From contig NW_026944389.1 of the NCBI RefSeq assembly GCF_033439725.1, positions 62,001 to 126,000 on the forward strand: a DNA stretch of 64,000 nucleotides, in the 5' to 3' direction. The position numbers were made by a program, and so were the translations under genes. The stretch comes from Neurospora tetraspora (taxonomy: Eukaryota > Ascomycota > Sordariomycetes > Sordariales > Sordariaceae). The notes under the pieces were generated by a model. That model saw nothing but the letters and a program-made list of their open reading frames with translations. It was not told the DNA's origin and did not search any database. The first letter of the stretch is position 1. Every line of letters starts with the position of its first letter. Positions 34,704 through 44,827 of the stretch are shown here, in pieces.

Positions 34704-36947
34704 ATGAGAGCCACAGCTCCCAATCTCCGCCGGCGGAACTTTGCCCGAGCGGAAGCCACCCGGGCCTGGGTCGAAGCCACAAAGAGACAAGCTCTCGACA
34801 CCAGTGACGACTCCCTGAGCGATGCCAACAGCCTCAACTCACTGAGTGACAACAGTCTCAACTCCCTCAGCGACGACAACAGTCTCGACTCGGACTCCGA
34901 TGCCGGTCGTCAACCACCACCCCAAACCACCAACCCCCCACAGCTCACCGGCGCCGCAAAGACTCGCCAACGTCTGACAGCCGGATCTCGGGGCAGAGTT
35001 ACTCGTCGATCTCTTGAACAAAGACAGGTCATCAACACCTCAGACGACAATTCCGTCGACAGTCTTGACAACTCCCTCGCCAGCGCCGACTCCTCAGCCG
35101 ATGAAGCCCGTCCTCTGCCTACTTCCACCAGACGCCCCAACCTCAGCTCCAAGACCCGCGCGCGTTTGGCCGCCAAGCACCGTCGTGCTCTCGACGCTCG
35201 CCAGGCACTAGACAGTGATTCCGCTGACAGCGTCAATGACTCCCTCGACAGTGGCGCCGAGTCATCTGCTGATGAGGCCAGGCCTTTGAGACGTCCCACC
35301 CGCACCCAGAAGACCCGTGCTCGTCGTGCTATTGACGCAAGGCAGGCGCTTGACAGCTCAGCTGATGATAACAGCCTGGACAGTCTATCCGACAACAGCC
35401 TCAACAGCCAGAACAGTCTCGACAGCGGACTCAGCGACGGCAACTCCCTCGATAGTAACTCTCTCGACTCCGCCTCCGACTCCGATGCCGCCAGACCGCT
35501 GCCTACCAACCCACCCAACATCACCTCCAAGGCTCCCAAGCGTCTCGGTGCTGGTTCCCGTTTGAACCGTCGTGAAATCCTCGGCACACACCATGACCTC
35601 GTAGCGTCCGCTGAAGCAGCTGCTGAAGCCGAGGTGCCTACTATTGCGCCGCGGGATTTGACTAATGCCCCTGCTAAGAGTGCCGAGTCGGAGGAGGAAG
35701 AGGAGGAATATGATGCGTATTCTGTGTCTAGTGTTAGTAGTGACGAGGAAGATGAGAAGGATGAGAAGAAGGAGAAGGAAACTGGCACTGGGACTGCCAA
35801 CCCTACTGCTACCGCCACTGATGGCGCGGCGGCTACTACCGTTGGTGGTACTGCTACCGCGACGATTACCTCCGGACCTCCCACTACTTCAGAGCCGGCC
35901 GATGCTTTAGCACCCGTCAACTCGGATGACGCCACGGCGCTGCCTACCTTGACGCTTGCCCCGGAACACAGTACAGCCAGCCCGAGCAGTGTGCTCGGAG
36001 CCATCGACGGCCAGCCCCAGGCGGATACGCAAGGCCAACAGACGCTGGTGCCGGTGCCGAAGAAGATGAGCGCTGGTGCCACTGCCGGTATAGTCCTCGG
36101 CGTATTGGGTACGTCCCCCCTTCCCCCTTCCCCCTCATCCCATCAAGAGTGCCGTACTAAAACAAAAACAGGTTTCATCGCCCTCTGCACCGGCTTCTTC
36201 TTCCTCTTCATGAAATGGCGTGCTCGTCGCCGCCCCTCCTCCGTCTTTGGCACCCGTCTAGCCGACGACGAAAAGGGCGGTGACAACCGTGACATGCCCG
36301 GCGGTAACGTCCCGCCTGTGCGCATCACATTCACCCGCCCCTCCTGGCCGATCCAGGAGCCCAACCAGAACCAGGGAGGACAAAACGACACCTTTCAAGC
36401 CCAAGCCCAGCGTTATTCCAAAACCAACAGCGAAATGATCAACGACTTGATGCGCGCCGCCTATGCTACCGAAAACGGCGGAGCAGGCGGTAACAACATG
36501 GCAGCTGCCTACGGGCACGCAGACCACTACATCGACGAAAAAGCCTACGCCATGCTCGCCGGCCAACCCCCCACTCCCTCCGTTGCCGGCACGGAGAAGC
36601 GCGGGGTGAGCAAGTGGTTGGCGGATGTGATGACTCCTAGACAGTCGTCCATTTCTCAGAGGTGGCCGTACCCCGTTGATCCGCCTGAGTCGTTGCCCAG
36701 TCCGGTGGCGCAGGGTAGAGGTATGTCTGGTTATGGTAACAATGGGACAACTACCTCTACGAAGCAGAAGAGGTTGACGCCGCCGAGATTGCCGCTGAAG
36801 CCGGTTATGCCGGCTAGTTTGAGGCCTGGTGGTGGTGCAGGGCCGGTTGGGGGTGTGGGGTTGCCGCCGGGGAGTAATGTTAACCCTAGGATGACGGTGG
36901 TTTCGCAGACGACGAATACTACTAGCTCTACTGCTCGTTGGGGTTAA
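34704..36947 (+). CDS. Ser/Asp-repeat single-pass membrane protein
   Basis: Exons 34704-36108 and 36172-36947. The 63-nt intron (GTACGT...CAG) has no in-frame stop. Spliced product 726 aa. The N-terminal half has four or five modules, each a basic segment with an RQALD-like phrase, a Ser/Asp/Asn-rich run (NSLDSLSDNSLNS) and ARPLPT. Then come a Ser/Thr/Ala-rich region, one membrane segment (about 457-485, ending FFFLFMKWRARRR) and a basic, Pro-rich cytoplasmic tail. The layout resembles fungal wall-stress or adhesin-type surface proteins, but no signal peptide is visible at the start, so the topology or the first exon is uncertain. The start has good context (ATCAAAATGA). Function unknown. Confidence 0.75.
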   Translation: MRATAPNLRRRNFARAEATRAWVEATKRQALDTSDDSLSDANSLNSLSDNSLNSLSDDNSLDSDSDAGRQPPPQTTNPPQLTGAAKTRQRLTAGSRGRVTRRSLEQRQVINTSDDNSVDSLDNSLASADSSADEARPLPTSTRRPNLSSKTRARLAAKHRRALDARQALDSDSADSVNDSLDSGAESSADEARPLRRPTRTQKTRARRAIDARQALDSSADDNSLDSLSDNSLNSQNSLDSGLSDGNSLDSNSLDSASDSDAARPLPTNPPNITSKAPKRLGAGSRLNRREILGTHHDLVASAEAAAEAEVPTIAPRDLTNAPAKSAESEEEEEEYDAYSVSSVSSDEEDEKDEKKEKETGTGTANPTATATDGAAATTVGGTATATITSGPPTTSEPADALAPVNSDDATALPTLTLAPEHSTASPSSVLGAIDGQPQADTQGQQTLVPVPKKMSAGATAGIVLGVLGTSPLPPSPSSHQECRTKTKTGFIALCTGFFFLFMKWRARRRPSSVFGTRLADDEKGGDNRDMPGGNVPPVRITFTRPSWPIQEPNQNQGGQNDTFQAQAQRYSKTNSEMINDLMRAAYATENGGAGGNNMAAAYGHADHYIDEKAYAMLAGQPPTPSVAGTEKRGVSKWLADVMTPRQSSISQRWPYPVDPPESLPSPVAQGRGMSGYGNNGTTTSTKQKRLTPPRLPLKPVMPASLRPGGGAGPVGGVGLPPGSNVNPRMTVVSQTTNTTSSTARWG
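34770..35580 (+). repeat. Modular Ser/Asp repeats in membrane protein gene
   Basis: Degenerate repeats of about 50-80 codons, with inner NSL(D/N)S units repeated. Each module starts after a dibasic pair (KR or RR). Confidence 0.7.
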
Positions 36948-38239
36948 TCGGGCAGTGCTAGATGTGTAGTTGAGGTGTTGATGGGTGGGGGAGTTGATTG
37001 TTGACTGGTAGAGAGTACGTGGAGATGAACTGTATGAGTGAGAGGAGATGAGATCGAGTGTGTGACGATAAGAGTACTGTAGACGTAGCTAACGTAGTTT
37101 AATAGACCGTTTATCGGCATCTTATGTTACTATCGCTTTCGTTTCATTGTGGTTGATCGTTGTTACATGGTTGTGATGCGATACCGGGACTGGATGCGGA
37201 CGGAAGTTGCCGTGGTTGATCTTTGCGATATATGCGATAGTGAACGATGAAGAGTGACGGAGTAGTCGCCGACGCGGAACTTGCCATGGCTCTTGCTTCG
37301 AGTGGAAATACCGAATGGAAAGGAGAATGCTTGATGAATTAGCAATCCTCAGAGTGGCGCCCATTAAAGGGGGAATGATATTGTTGGGCGTCACTACAAC
37401 CGTATGCTGGTGTTGATCTGTTGATCTGTTGTGATGTGAAGCTGGGTTGTGTGAGTGTGTGTGACGATGCGGAGTCCAGTTCTCGCAGTGTGCTGCAATG
37501 ATGGACCGGCTCACGGCACACTGGCTGCCATAGTTTGGGTTTAAATGCTGGTGATGATCTTCAAATCGAATTGACCAGGGACTTTCAGAATCCACCAAAC
37601 CACCCTCAGAATGAGACAAGCGGGAGGTGAAGTGATATCATCGAGTGTCTCGGGAGCATCATGGGAATCTGTGTGTGCCCTCAATCCCCTATGGTGAGCC
37701 CGTTAGCGGCCCGTGATGGGCCTGTTACGTCTAGTGTAGTGCTGTTGGGCTGTTAGCCACGTGATGATTGACTCGTCGGCAAATGAACGAAAGTGACGTA
37801 CAACAATTAATGAAAAGAGTATTGTCATTTCAGCCCAAGGACTTTGCTTTTGCTGTAGCGCTCCTCGAGGCGAGAATCGCTTCCCGTTGTTGTTGGTGTT
37901 GCCAAGTCATTGCGATCATCTTATCGCGACCCCTGCTGATTGAGATCGACCCAAACGGCACTTCCCACCACACTCTAACGAGGGCGATCTCAGACACCGG
38001 TGCAGATCGCTAACCACTCGGCTGGTAGGCCTCCTTAATATCGTTTGAAGTCGTCTAATCCCTTTTAAAGTTCAGTCTTCGTCCTCCATCTCCCGAACGA
38101 GGTTTTCTTGTCTGTTTCAGTCATCAGCGGTCAGGTGTCGAGCAGAAATCCAACTGCAGTCCTTCTTTCAAACCAACCCCAGTCATTCTTTCGAAACAAC
38201 AGCCAACTACCGTCATTCTTTGAGCAGCCGACCGCCAAG
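36948..38239. other. Intergenic
   Basis: No supported gene. A perfect 7-bp stem (GCGATCT...AGATCGC, 37984-38010) next to an A-box-like GCCGAGTGGTTA on the minus strand looks tRNA-like but is incomplete. Confidence 0.5.
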
Positions 38240-39595
38240 ATGTCCCTCCTAACAAAAGCCGCCCTCCTCCTCGCCGTCGCCGGCTCCGCCCTCGGCGCCC
38301 CCACCATTACCAACCCCGGCGGCTTCAAGACCCACGTCTCCGCCACCAGTACCGGCAACCACATCCCCGGCCACGGCACTCACTTTGAGCTCCCCGAGCA
38401 TCTCAAACGCAACTCTGTCCGCTCCATCCCCGGCGGCGGAGAGATCCAGAACACTGAAACGCCCCAGTCGGGCCAGGGCCAGTCGTTCTACACCAACCAC
38501 ACCTACGTCCCTGCCGAGGCCTACAACCGCACTGGCACCGTCACTAAGCGCGACGGTCAGGCCATCCCGATGTCTCACAAGTCTTCACTCCCCTTCGTCG
38601 ACCAGACCACCGGTATCTCCTTCCAGCGGTTCTACGACTCGGCCAGCCAATTTTCCTTCGCCCTCGCTTTGTCCAGCTTACCCGCTGCCGGTTCCATCCT
38701 CGATGCTGAGCAGGCAAAGAACGACGCAACAGATTTCATCGCCCAACTCTCCTTCCCCCTCAACGCCACCACCGGCCTCGGCCGCGGCGCAGGCTGGGGC
38801 GGCATTTCCATCTCCCCCAAACTAACCGCCTCCCACCTGCCTCTCTTCCTCGGCATCCAAACCGACGGCTTCGGCAACCTCGCCTTTTCTTCGTTTACCG
38901 AAACCGTCAAGTCTGCTGCCGCCGACGCTGCCGACGCTGCTGCGCCCACAACCGCTGGCCAGCAAGCCTCAAAAACAGGAAAGGATCTAGCCTTCAAGAT
39001 CAGGACCATCGAGTCGGCTACTAGCATCAACTCCACCTTTTTGACATACACCTTCTTGTGCGAGGGTTGTTTGTCCATCAGCAAATGCGCAGCGAACTTG
39101 GACTCGTGGAAAGCTGCCGGCAAGACCAAGGTTCTTCGTCTTGGCTGGGCGACGGGAGATACCGTTGTTTCTGGAGCCGCTGGTAACGAGACTGATGCTG
39201 CTTTGACCCAGGAGGGTGAGCAGAAGGCTGAGAAGGAAAAGAAATGGGCGTACCACCGGCTTGGATTCGGACACCTCAAGATCGACCTCGAGGGCGCTTT
39301 GGCACATAGCGCTGAGCAGTTTAATGCGTGGAAGGGCGTGGCGATGGCGGAGGAGGTTAGAGGGTTTGAGGGCGTGGCGCCGCCGTTTGCGATGGATTTG
39401 GTTAACGGTGTTGCTAAGGGCCATGCTGGAAAGGAGGTGAGCGAGGGGGCGAAGGAGGGGGAGAAGAAGGAGGAGGAGGGCGAGAAGGGTGTTGAGGAGG
39501 CGGAGAGCGAGAGCGATAGTGAGAGTGATAGCGACAGTGATTCTGACTGTGGATGTGAGTCGGATTCCGATTCGGATAGCGAGGATGAGGAGTAA
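38240..39595 (+). CDS. Secreted CDH-cytochrome-like protein with acidic tail
   Basis: Single exon, 451 aa, ATG at 38240 in good context (CGCCAAGATG). Signal peptide (MSLLTKAALLLAVAGSALGA), then a propeptide-like part with KR sites at 56-57 and 103-104. A domain at about 118-358 resembles the cytochrome domain of cellobiose dehydrogenase: FVDQTTGISFQRFYD, TDFIAQLSFPLN, GWGGISIS, FLCEGCL, and a late YHRLGFGHLKIDL block holding a His (339) at the usual haem-ligand place. The other ligand position, normally Met in a GGAM-type motif, appears to be Leu195. No flavin domain follows. Instead there is a Lys/Glu-rich region and a Ser/Asp acidic tail. Haem binding is therefore doubtful. Confidence 0.75.
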   Translation: MSLLTKAALLLAVAGSALGAPTITNPGGFKTHVSATSTGNHIPGHGTHFELPEHLKRNSVRSIPGGGEIQNTETPQSGQGQSFYTNHTYVPAEAYNRTGTVTKRDGQAIPMSHKSSLPFVDQTTGISFQRFYDSASQFSFALALSSLPAAGSILDAEQAKNDATDFIAQLSFPLNATTGLGRGAGWGGISISPKLTASHLPLFLGIQTDGFGNLAFSSFTETVKSAAADAADAAAPTTAGQQASKTGKDLAFKIRTIESATSINSTFLTYTFLCEGCLSISKCAANLDSWKAAGKTKVLRLGWATGDTVVSGAAGNETDAALTQEGEQKAEKEKKWAYHRLGFGHLKIDLEGALAHSAEQFNAWKGVAMAEEVRGFEGVAPPFAMDLVNGVAKGHAGKEVSEGAKEGEKKEEEGEKGVEEAESESDSESDSDSDSDCGCESDSDSDSEDEE

Positions 39596-40014
39596 GACGC
39601 CGGTTCTTGGTAGAGGTAATGTTGAGGATGAGAAAAGAAGGGGATGTGATACCCAGTTCGTGTCGGGATTCAGTTCAGCAAGAAGTAATGTTAATCGTTG
39701 AATCAAAGCATTTTTGATACCTCTTATTGCAGCGCCGTGACCTTCGTGAACACTTCGCTACAAGACGTCGACCGGTAATATCGCTGATGGAAGCGACGGG
39801 CCCGGATGTGTCGTTAGTGAATCCAAACCGCCGGACGACATGCACATGGTACACCACGAGAGAAACCTCGGGCTGCTGTGACATTCCTTCAATTTTCCAA
39901 CTAACACCTCTGATCTGTCGCCAAACTAACAATACCCAATGCGGCAATGCCCCAGAACTCCTACGCCATGCTAATCCCCAAGAAAAGAGACTCATAACCA
40001 TACTCGACATCCTG
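39596..40014. other. Convergent 3' intergenic region
   Basis: About 420 bp between two convergent genes. No independent feature seen. Confidence 0.5.
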
Positions 40015-42094
40015 TTATCCAGCAATGTACAGAGCGCCCATCCGCTCCTCCACCCCCCTAACACCCTCTTTGGCCCTCTCAATCTCCGCCTCCAGTTCTT
40101 CCACATTCCTATTCAACGCACTAACCTCCTCAAACCGCCTCTGCGCTCTCGCGCTCTTCAACATCTCCTGCACCATGAACATCTGTTCCTCAAGTACCAC
40201 CAATCTCTCCTTTGCCTCTTTCTCCTCGATATCCAGTTCCGATTGGACGACGCTGGCTTCGCTGGCTCCTGCGTTGCTTGATGTTTCCACGTCTTGGGTT
40301 AAGGCAGACTCTCCGTTTCGCAATGGCGAGAGTGTTGACGTAGAACCGTTAAGTAGCCGGCGGTGTTGATATTGCATGCTGTTACTGCGCAGCACCCTAG
40401 GTACGCTCTTCAGGGGAATCAGATTGGCGTGTAGGAAAGCCGACGCCGCAGCATAAACGGATTGTTGCAACCTCAACTGTGTCGGACTATTGGTCTTCAT
40501 ATCCCTTAACCTCTTGGCGGCAAGGTCGTATTTCGCGAAAGCGTCTGTTAGTCGTTTACGGATCTTGGCTGCTTCTTGGACTTGGGCGGACGTTGGTGGA
40601 GGTTTGTCCTGGCGGTAGTCGTCTTCGTTCGGGGGCTGGAGAGCCAAAAGCGCTTTTTGGAAGGAGGGCATCAACATCCGGATGCCTCGCTCGAACTGGC
40701 GGAGGGTCTCGTAGGCGCGTTGGTCTGGAGGTTTGTGTGCTATCGAAGCGGCGAAGTCACGGTGGGAGAAGATGGTGGATTTGCAATCGCGGCACATGCG
40801 AATGTCGAGGGTGGTGGTGGCGGTTCCGGGGGGCTTCTCTGTGTTTATCGTTGCTAAAGAAGGTCAGTAGCAGTCAACATGACAAGGTGAGGGGAGACCT
40901 ACGACGAGCAACATCCAACCCGACCTCCGTCGAGCATGCCGTCTCCGGATCCGCGCAAACGACCTTCCCACATATCCGACAATGATGTCTCCTGAACGTC
41001 CAACTCCTAAACTCCTGCTTGCAAAAGGGACAGTTCGTAACCGCCCCATCCTCCTCCCAGCTCACCACGCTCTGCTCGATCATCTTCCTCTGACTCTTCT
41101 GCCCCGTCAATCCCAACAACCCCGGTCCCTCATCCGGCGGCATCTCCGCCAACAACCTCGTCAGCTTGGTCAACCGTTTCTCCAACCTCTGCACCTCCAG
41201 CTTGTGTCGGTCCACCCTCTTTGCTCGTATTGCCTTGAACTCGGCCATGTGATCCCTCACCGTTCCCTGGTGATCATTATACCCTTCCCTGCTCTTGAAG
41301 CACGTCTCGCACACTCGACACCATATCCCTCGCACAGGTTCGTGGTTGGCCGATCGCGAAAGCTTCATCTGGTACATGGTGTGTTCCTCGCAAAACAGAC
41401 GCCCGCATTTCCGGCAGTTGACCAGCCCGCTGAACGGCCCTAACTTTCTCGTACACGTCGGATCGGTACAGGGGTCGTTCCCCGTTGGTCTCTGCCAGTG
41501 GTGTCGAGTGACTAGTTCCTCCGGGTCTACTGCCTTCTCTGCGGGTCGTCCGGGTGCGGTGGTGCTGGCGGCAGTCGCGACGACGGGTTGCGTCTCGTTC
41601 GATTCGAAAACATCGAGCCCGCGCAGGGTCTGGTTGATGATGTTCAGCGGCTGGAACTTTTTCGCTTTGCGGACTTGTTTGTCGAACCACGATTTAACCT
41701 CGTCCTGCGTCTCTTCGGGGAGCTCTTGGTGGACGTCATCGATGTGTCTGTTCAGCTGGAGCAAGGTGACCATTTCCTCTTCGCATATCGGGCAAACAAG
41801 TCGGTTGTCGTTGGCGCCGGCGGATTGGCCGCCATTGGAGGGACCGGCCAAGCTGACATTGGAGACGAGGTCTTGCGGAATATCGGGTAGCGGGACGGAG
41901 GATGATGGAGAGATGGAGTCGCGCGTTGAATTGGGCGATACAAAGGAGACGGTACTGCTGTCGGAAGGCGCGAATGGGCTGACGGCGCGATGGATGGCGG
42001 CGGTGGTTGAGGCTGACGGTGATGACGCTGCGGGCGGGGCGAGGCCCTTGCCGTTGCCCAAGATGCGCCCACCTCCGAGCTTGCGCCCGGACAT
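40015..42094 (-). CDS. pep7: FYVE zinc-finger protein, Vac1/Pep7 (Vps19) family
   Basis: Exons 42094-40903 and 40853-40015 (minus), 49-nt intron with matching phase; 676 aa. Domains in order: a C2H2 finger (VCPICEEEMVTLLQLNRHID, about 99-121); a Cys/His cluster around CRKCGRLFCEEH; a coiled region; a FYVE domain with the PI3P-binding RRHHCRICGK signature that continues across the intron to CRDCKS; and C-terminal helices ending in a long coiled coil. This is the layout of yeast Vac1/Pep7, which binds PI3P and Rab5-type GTPase on endosomes and tethers Golgi vesicles for vacuolar protein sorting. Neighbours are unrelated. Confidence 0.88.
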
Positions 42095-42939
42095 GTCGTA
42101 TTATAAAATATGGATGGAACTGGCGCAGAGATGGGAACCCAGTCGCGGTAGGGTAGGGAGGAGGTTATATTGTCGTCGAGAAGGTGGCCATTGTTTGTTG
42201 GTCTCAGAAAAGGGAAGTTGGTCGTCGTTCCCGTTGTTGGGTCAAGGTCAAGTTCGTGCTTCGTTATTGGTTCGGGAGCGGCGGTAGAGGATAGGCGCAG
42301 CTCAAGCAGTGTCACCTCAGAGCTGCAGCCTACTGCGCCTGTCGTTCAGTGGAATCCGCTATTTTTGGGCCTGTAAATCCTACGTTGATGGGTCAGACCA
42401 TGGGAGCTTGGGAACTGGTAAATCATGCTGGGGATGGTCATTCGATCGAGAAATATCTTGACAGAACTTGCGGAGCATTCGTTGAACATGCCATAACATC
42501 CGATGACAACGATGCCGATGTTGTCGGGACGGCCCTCGGTCCCAGCGATGCCGCCTCAAGATGCTTCCCGGGAACCGGGCTTCCCGTTAATGGATATCAT
42601 CTTTTGTGTTAGGGGTGTACCTCTACCCCCACCAAGATGCTGCCAAGACAAAAGTACCTCTCCATCCTCCGATCCCGCCCTCCCCTCTCCACCCACCCGC
42701 AATCGCCCCTCTGTAACCACCAGGGTTCACCCTCCATCGCCCGCCAATAAATATGTCATCAGCGAAGCACGTCAGCGGCAGAATATCAGCCTTATCAGTC
42801 ATACTTTCCGTCTTCCGCGCAACAATGTTTCTTTCAACAACTTGATCCTTTTTCTCTTTTTCTTCCCTTGAGGACTTACCATAACGAATTGACGAACGAC
42901 ACCTAACGCTGGCGCTACGATACGAAAACAACAGACACA
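42095..42939. other. Divergent promoter region
   Basis: Separates the minus-strand Vac1-like gene from the plus-strand Met8-like gene; it presumably holds both promoters. No other gene supported. Confidence 0.5.
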
Positions 42940-43861
42940 ATGACGACCGGACGAGCAGACCCAAACAACTTCCCCGAGATCCAGACGGGCGGAAGTCTGA
43001 TGATCGCATGGCAGATCAAGGGCAAACGAGTGCTCCTGGTGGGTGGTGGTGAGGTACGTTTTCCTTTCTTCCTTTCCACCCTTCTCGCTGTCTCCCACTC
43101 CCCCCTCCTCCATCCCACCCATCTAACACCTCCCCCCGCCACAGGTAGCAGCAACCCGCCTAGTCCACCTCCTCTCCGCCGACGCCCTCGTAACCCTCAT
43201 CGCCCCGCCCCCCCTCCACCCGGAAGTCTCCTTCCGCCTCACCCAATTCCCGAACTCCCTGACCTGGATCCCCCGCGCCTTCGAACCAACCGACCTCACC
43301 GACCACGCCAACGATTACTCTTTGATCTTGACAGCAATCGACGACCCCCTCGCCTCTTCCCAAATCTACAAACTCGCCCACCAGCTAAAAATCCCCGCCA
43401 ACATCGCCGACGTCCCCTCCGAATGCGACTTCTACTTTGGCTCCGTGCACCGGGACGGGCCGTTGCAGATAATGGTCAGCACGAACGGGAAGGGTCCGCG
43501 GTTGGCGTCGACGATTCGGAAACTGATAGCCAAGGCGCTGCCCAAGAATGCGGGGAGGGCGATTGAGCAGATGGGTGAGCTGCGCAAAAAGTTAAGGGAG
43601 GTGGCACCAAAACAGGAGGAGGGGAAGAGGCGGATGGAGTGGATTAAGAAGGTTAGTGATGCTTATGGGTGGGAGGAGATGGGGGAGATGACGGGGGAGG
43701 ATATGGCGAATTTGTTGGGGTGGTATCGTAGGGAGGGGGGAGAGGATGGGTTGGAGGTGCCGAGTTTGGAGGAGTTGAGGGCTTTGCGGAAGGAGAATCA
43801 GGATGGTGTGGGAGAGGTGGAGAAGAAGGTGGAGGAGTTGAAGGTGGAGGATAAAGCGTAG
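42940..43861 (+). CDS. met8: Siroheme synthase Met8 (precorrin-2 dehydrogenase/ferrochelatase)
   Basis: Exons 42940-43053 and 43145-43861, 91-nt intron; 276 aa. The N-terminus has the NAD-binding loop RVLLVGGGEVAATR, split by the intron. DYSLILTAIDDP holds the Asp used for both dehydrogenation and iron insertion in yeast Met8. The NIADVPSECDFYFGSVHRDGPLQIMVSTNGKGPRLA stretch is the conserved dimer/substrate region (residues roughly 110-145). It makes siroheme, the cofactor of sulfite and nitrite reductases. Length is close to yeast Met8. The C-terminal third is Lys/Glu-rich. Confidence 0.92.
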
Positions 43862-44827
43862 GAAAAGGGATGTCTACAAGGGAGCAAAGGGTTTGATAGG
43901 GCTTTTAGGTTCTGGGTAGGTAAAAAGGATTTTCAGATAGGGATAGAGGGAAATGATACCATGCGTGGGTTTTTGCTACAAGACGCTGGATGCCGTGGCT
44001 TCGGTTGCTTGCTCTTTCAATCCACATGACAATGACGAAGAGGAGGAGGAGGAGGAGGAGGAAACAACCAATCAATTCGCTATATCCCACGAAAAAAAAA
44101 AAATATATACCCGCTCGCCTTCACGGTAGCGCAAAGCATCGATCGATAGATAGACGCCAACACCCAGACCCCCCCCCCCCAACAAACGCTCAACGACAAC
44201 GACTGAACGTCTTCATCTTCATATCCCTCCTAGAGGTTCCTTTCAATACCCGAATCCATGTTCATCGTCGTTCGTCGCCCATATAAACTTTTCCTGCCCA
44301 ATCTTCAGCCTGCCCTGGTCTTGACCACAAAATCTGATTTCTCAAACGTCTCGTCTCGAGCAATCTGACTGAGCCAGTTGTGTTGTGAAGCAAACAAAGC
44401 TGAATAACATTTTTTTGTCTGTCAGGACGTATTCGTTCGTTCGTTCGGGTAGGTAAGGTGGGTAGGTAGGTTAGGTAGGGTATCAAAAAAGGTAGGTAGG
44501 TGCAACAACTGGTTTCCTCCATTTCCATTTTGATGCAGTAAGAAGAATGAGTCCCCTGTCGTTTTTGTCAGAATATAGATTGGCCGATTGAGCTACTACT
44601 CCGACCAGTTCGGAGCTCCAATTTTGCTGGTATGGCGTAGTGGCGCCAATCCAACAGTTTTTTAAAGAAATTCTTCTGAGCCTGGTGAGCCTGAGCTATG
44701 TGGCCAGCACGAGCTGGCCTGAGCAGCTAGCTTGAGCGGTGCCTTACTGAAGCTGATAAGAGCGAGTTGGAGGCTGCTGCGGCGGCACAAAGACAGACTG
44801 ACTGACTGACAGATCATGGCGCGCACT
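43862..44827. other. Intergenic with duplicated 3'-end fragment
   Basis: Holds a partial copy (about 43967-44270) of the 3' end of the zinc-finger gene at 46048, plus A, C and GGTA-type simple repeats (A run 44090-44101, C run 44169-44180, GGTA repeats 44449-44500). Confidence 0.6.
43967..44270. repeat. Duplicated segment, copy A
   Basis: Shares about 250-300 bp with 45848-46105 in the same orientation. Matches include GCTACAAG.CGCTGGATGCCG, CAATCAATTCGCTATATCC, ACCCGCTCGCCTTCACGGT and ATACCCGAATCCATG. Small indels separate the copies, often in homopolymers. Confidence 0.85.

Noticed and set aside
34910-36082. 390-codon open frame antisense to the Ser/Asp-repeat gene
   Set aside because: It is the mirror of a Ser/Asp-rich coding sequence, whose antisense frames stay open by composition; no domain.
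38987-39706. Leu/Arg-rich open frame antisense to the CDH-like gene
   Set aside because: Produced by the Ser/Asp and Lys/Glu codons of the sense strand; looks hydrophobic only by composition.
41295-42287. 330-codon open frame antisense to the Vac1-like gene
   Set aside because: Overlaps a well-supported FYVE gene; residues are composition-driven with no family signature.
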